The notes beneath the pieces were generated by a model. It was not told the DNA's origin and made no database searches. It saw only the letters and a list, made by a program, of their open reading frames with translations. From positions 1-7,339 of the forward strand of contig JAESUF010000125.1 of NCBI GenBank assembly GCA_016763215.1: a stretch of DNA of 7,339 bases. The letters are read 5' to 3'. Numbering within the stretch: the first letter of the stretch is position 1; each line of letters opens with the position of its first letter. The DNA comes from Flavobacteriaceae bacterium (GTDB lineage: Bacteria; Bacteroidota; Bacteroidia; Flavobacteriales; Flavobacteriaceae). The translations under genes and the position numbers were made by a program. Shown one piece after another: positions 6,365 through 7,339 of this stretch.

Positions 6365-7339
6365 TTTCTTTAAGTCTACATAATTTACTGCCAGAATACC
6401 TGAACTACTGGTTTGTTGTTGGTTTACAAAAGTTCATTAGGGTATTCTGGTATTTTGTGATTTTTGAGTTTACGAGGTATGTTATTATCGATTATATCAT
6501 TGCTTTTATTTTTTGGTTAACAGGAAAAACCAGAAAGGAAAAAATGGAAGTAGCCAAACAAAAATTGTTTTCAGAGAACCCTTTTATCTCTGTGATTATT
6601 CCTGGTAAAAATGAAGGGAGGCACTTGTATAAACTCACCAAATCTTTAGCAGAACAAACATTCAGAAATTTTGAATTGATTATTGTAGATGATGGCTCTG
6701 ATGACAATACGGCTATCATTGGAAAAAACCTAGAAGCACAGGGGTTAATTGATATGTTCATCAGAAACGAAATGCGTGGAGGTAAAGCTTCTGCGGCAAA
6801 TTTAGCCTTACGTTACAGTAAAGGTAAATACATTGTTCACTTAGATGCAGACTGTTCTTTTGATAGAGACGCAATTGAAAAAATTTTAATCCCTTTTTAT
6901 TTAGATGAAAAAATTGGGGCGGTAGGCGGAAATGTAAAAGCGAGAAATTATAAAGAAAATTTGTGTGCAAAATTACAAGCGATTGAATATTTAAAAACAA
7001 TTTCCGTAGGTAGAATTGTTACTTCGTATTTAGGGATTTATAAAATTATATCAGGAGCATTTGGTGCATTCCGAAAAGATGTCATTGATTGTGTCGGGGG
7101 CTGGGATATTGGTCCAGGGTTGGATGGCGATATCACAGTGAAGATTCGTAAATCTGGATATAAAATTCACTTTCAACCTGAGGCTGTTTGTTTAACAAAT
7201 GTACCATCAAACTTTAAAGCGCTCACCAAACAAAGACTTCGGTGGGATAAATCTATTATAAGATTTAGAGTTCGAAAACACAGAGATATCTATATGCCAA
7301 ATGCGAATTTTAATTGGTCAAACTTTTTTTCATTGGTTG
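6361..7339 (+). CDS. Family 2 glycosyltransferase, processive polysaccharide-synthase type, 3'-truncated
   Basis: The frame is open from the ATG at 6361 to the window edge (326 codons), so the C-terminus is missing. The N-terminal region contains hydrophobic membrane segments at about 15-53 (including WYFVIF and YIIAFIFWL). The GT-A catalytic domain starts at about 74 (FISVIIPGKNEG). It shows the nucleotide-binding VDDGSDDNT (109-117, Asp110/Asp111), the metal-binding DAD (162-164) in HLDADCSF, an acceptor region SGAFGAFRKD (231-240), GGWDIGPGLDGD (246-257) carrying the predicted catalytic base Asp255, and QRLRW (291-295), the Q(Q/R)xRW motif of processive synthases such as BcsA, PgaC and HasA. 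Further membrane helices would be expected beyond the window. The enzyme should use a UDP- or GDP-sugar in the cytoplasm and extrude a polymer across the inner membrane; the sugar cannot be deduced. The ATGA overlap with the TackOD1 gene shows tight coupling. No PilZ domain is visible in the part present. Confidence 0.93.
   Translation, partial: MISLSLHNLLPEYLNYWFVVGLQKFIRVFWYFVIFEFTRYVIIDYIIAFIFWLTGKTRKEKMEVAKQKLFSENPFISVIIPGKNEGRHLYKLTKSLAEQTFRNFELIIVDDGSDDNTAIIGKNLEAQGLIDMFIRNEMRGGKASAANLALRYSKGKYIVHLDADCSFDRDAIEKILIPFYLDEKIGAVGGNVKARNYKENLCAKLQAIEYLKTISVGRIVTSYLGIYKIISGAFGAFRKDVIDCVGGWDIGPGLDGDITVKIRKSGYKIHFQPEAVCLTNVPSNFKALTKQRLRWDKSIIRFRVRKHRDIYMPNANFNWSNFFSLV

Noticed and set aside
6492..7000. 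Minus-strand open frames opposite the GT2 gene.
   Set aside because: The plus strand here encodes the intact GT2 motifs DDGS and DAD; the antisense translations are low-complexity and featureless.
1..7339. CRISPR array, tRNA, rRNA or insertion sequence.
   Set aside because: No regularly spaced repeats, no cloverleaf or rRNA-like sequence and no transposase frame were seen; the window is almost fully accounted for by co-oriented genes.

Overview
The window is AT-rich, and every gene I can support lies on the + strand. The layout and protein families point to a member of the Bacteroidota, most likely a flavobacterium-like organism. The reasons are a LytTR-type response regulator, TolC/HlyD-type envelope proteins rich in Lys/Asn/Ile, weak Shine-Dalgarno sequences and low GC. 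This is an inference from style; there is no rRNA or marker gene to confirm it.

Left third (1-2007): a signalling cassette. It holds the 3' part of a GAF-HisKA-HATPase histidine kinase, a freestanding 106-residue Hpt phosphotransfer protein 1 bp downstream, and a CheY-like/LytTR response regulator 11 bp after that. The tight spacing suggests one operon.

Middle (2104-4658): a TolC-family outer membrane channel with an extra C-terminal domain and a HlyD-type membrane fusion protein, joined by a 4-bp ATGA overlap. A good intrinsic terminator follows. The next 326 bp hold no convincing gene but contain an imperfect hairpin and a 15-bp palindrome just before the next start codon.

Right third (4985-7339): a 459-residue protein built around a cysteine-rich, zinc-ribbon-like TackOD1 domain (thaumarchaeal output domain 1). 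It is flanked by a receiver-like N-terminus and a C-terminus that looks like a GGDEF domain without its signature. It is joined by a second ATGA overlap to a membrane-anchored family 2 glycosyltransferase of the processive (cellulose/PNAG/hyaluronan synthase-like) type, which runs off the right edge.

Working model (inference): this is a synthase-dependent exopolysaccharide system. The GT2 polymerises and translocates a glycan, the HlyD-type protein plays a periplasmic adaptor role comparable to that of Alg44 in alginate synthesis, and a TolC-like channel replaces the usual beta-barrel exporter. The TackOD1/degenerate-GGDEF protein would be the cytoplasmic regulator, standing where a PilZ or c-di-GMP protein would be expected. 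The upstream phosphorelay probably controls expression or activity. No gene here has a name I can assign with certainty, and the substrate cannot be read from the sequence.
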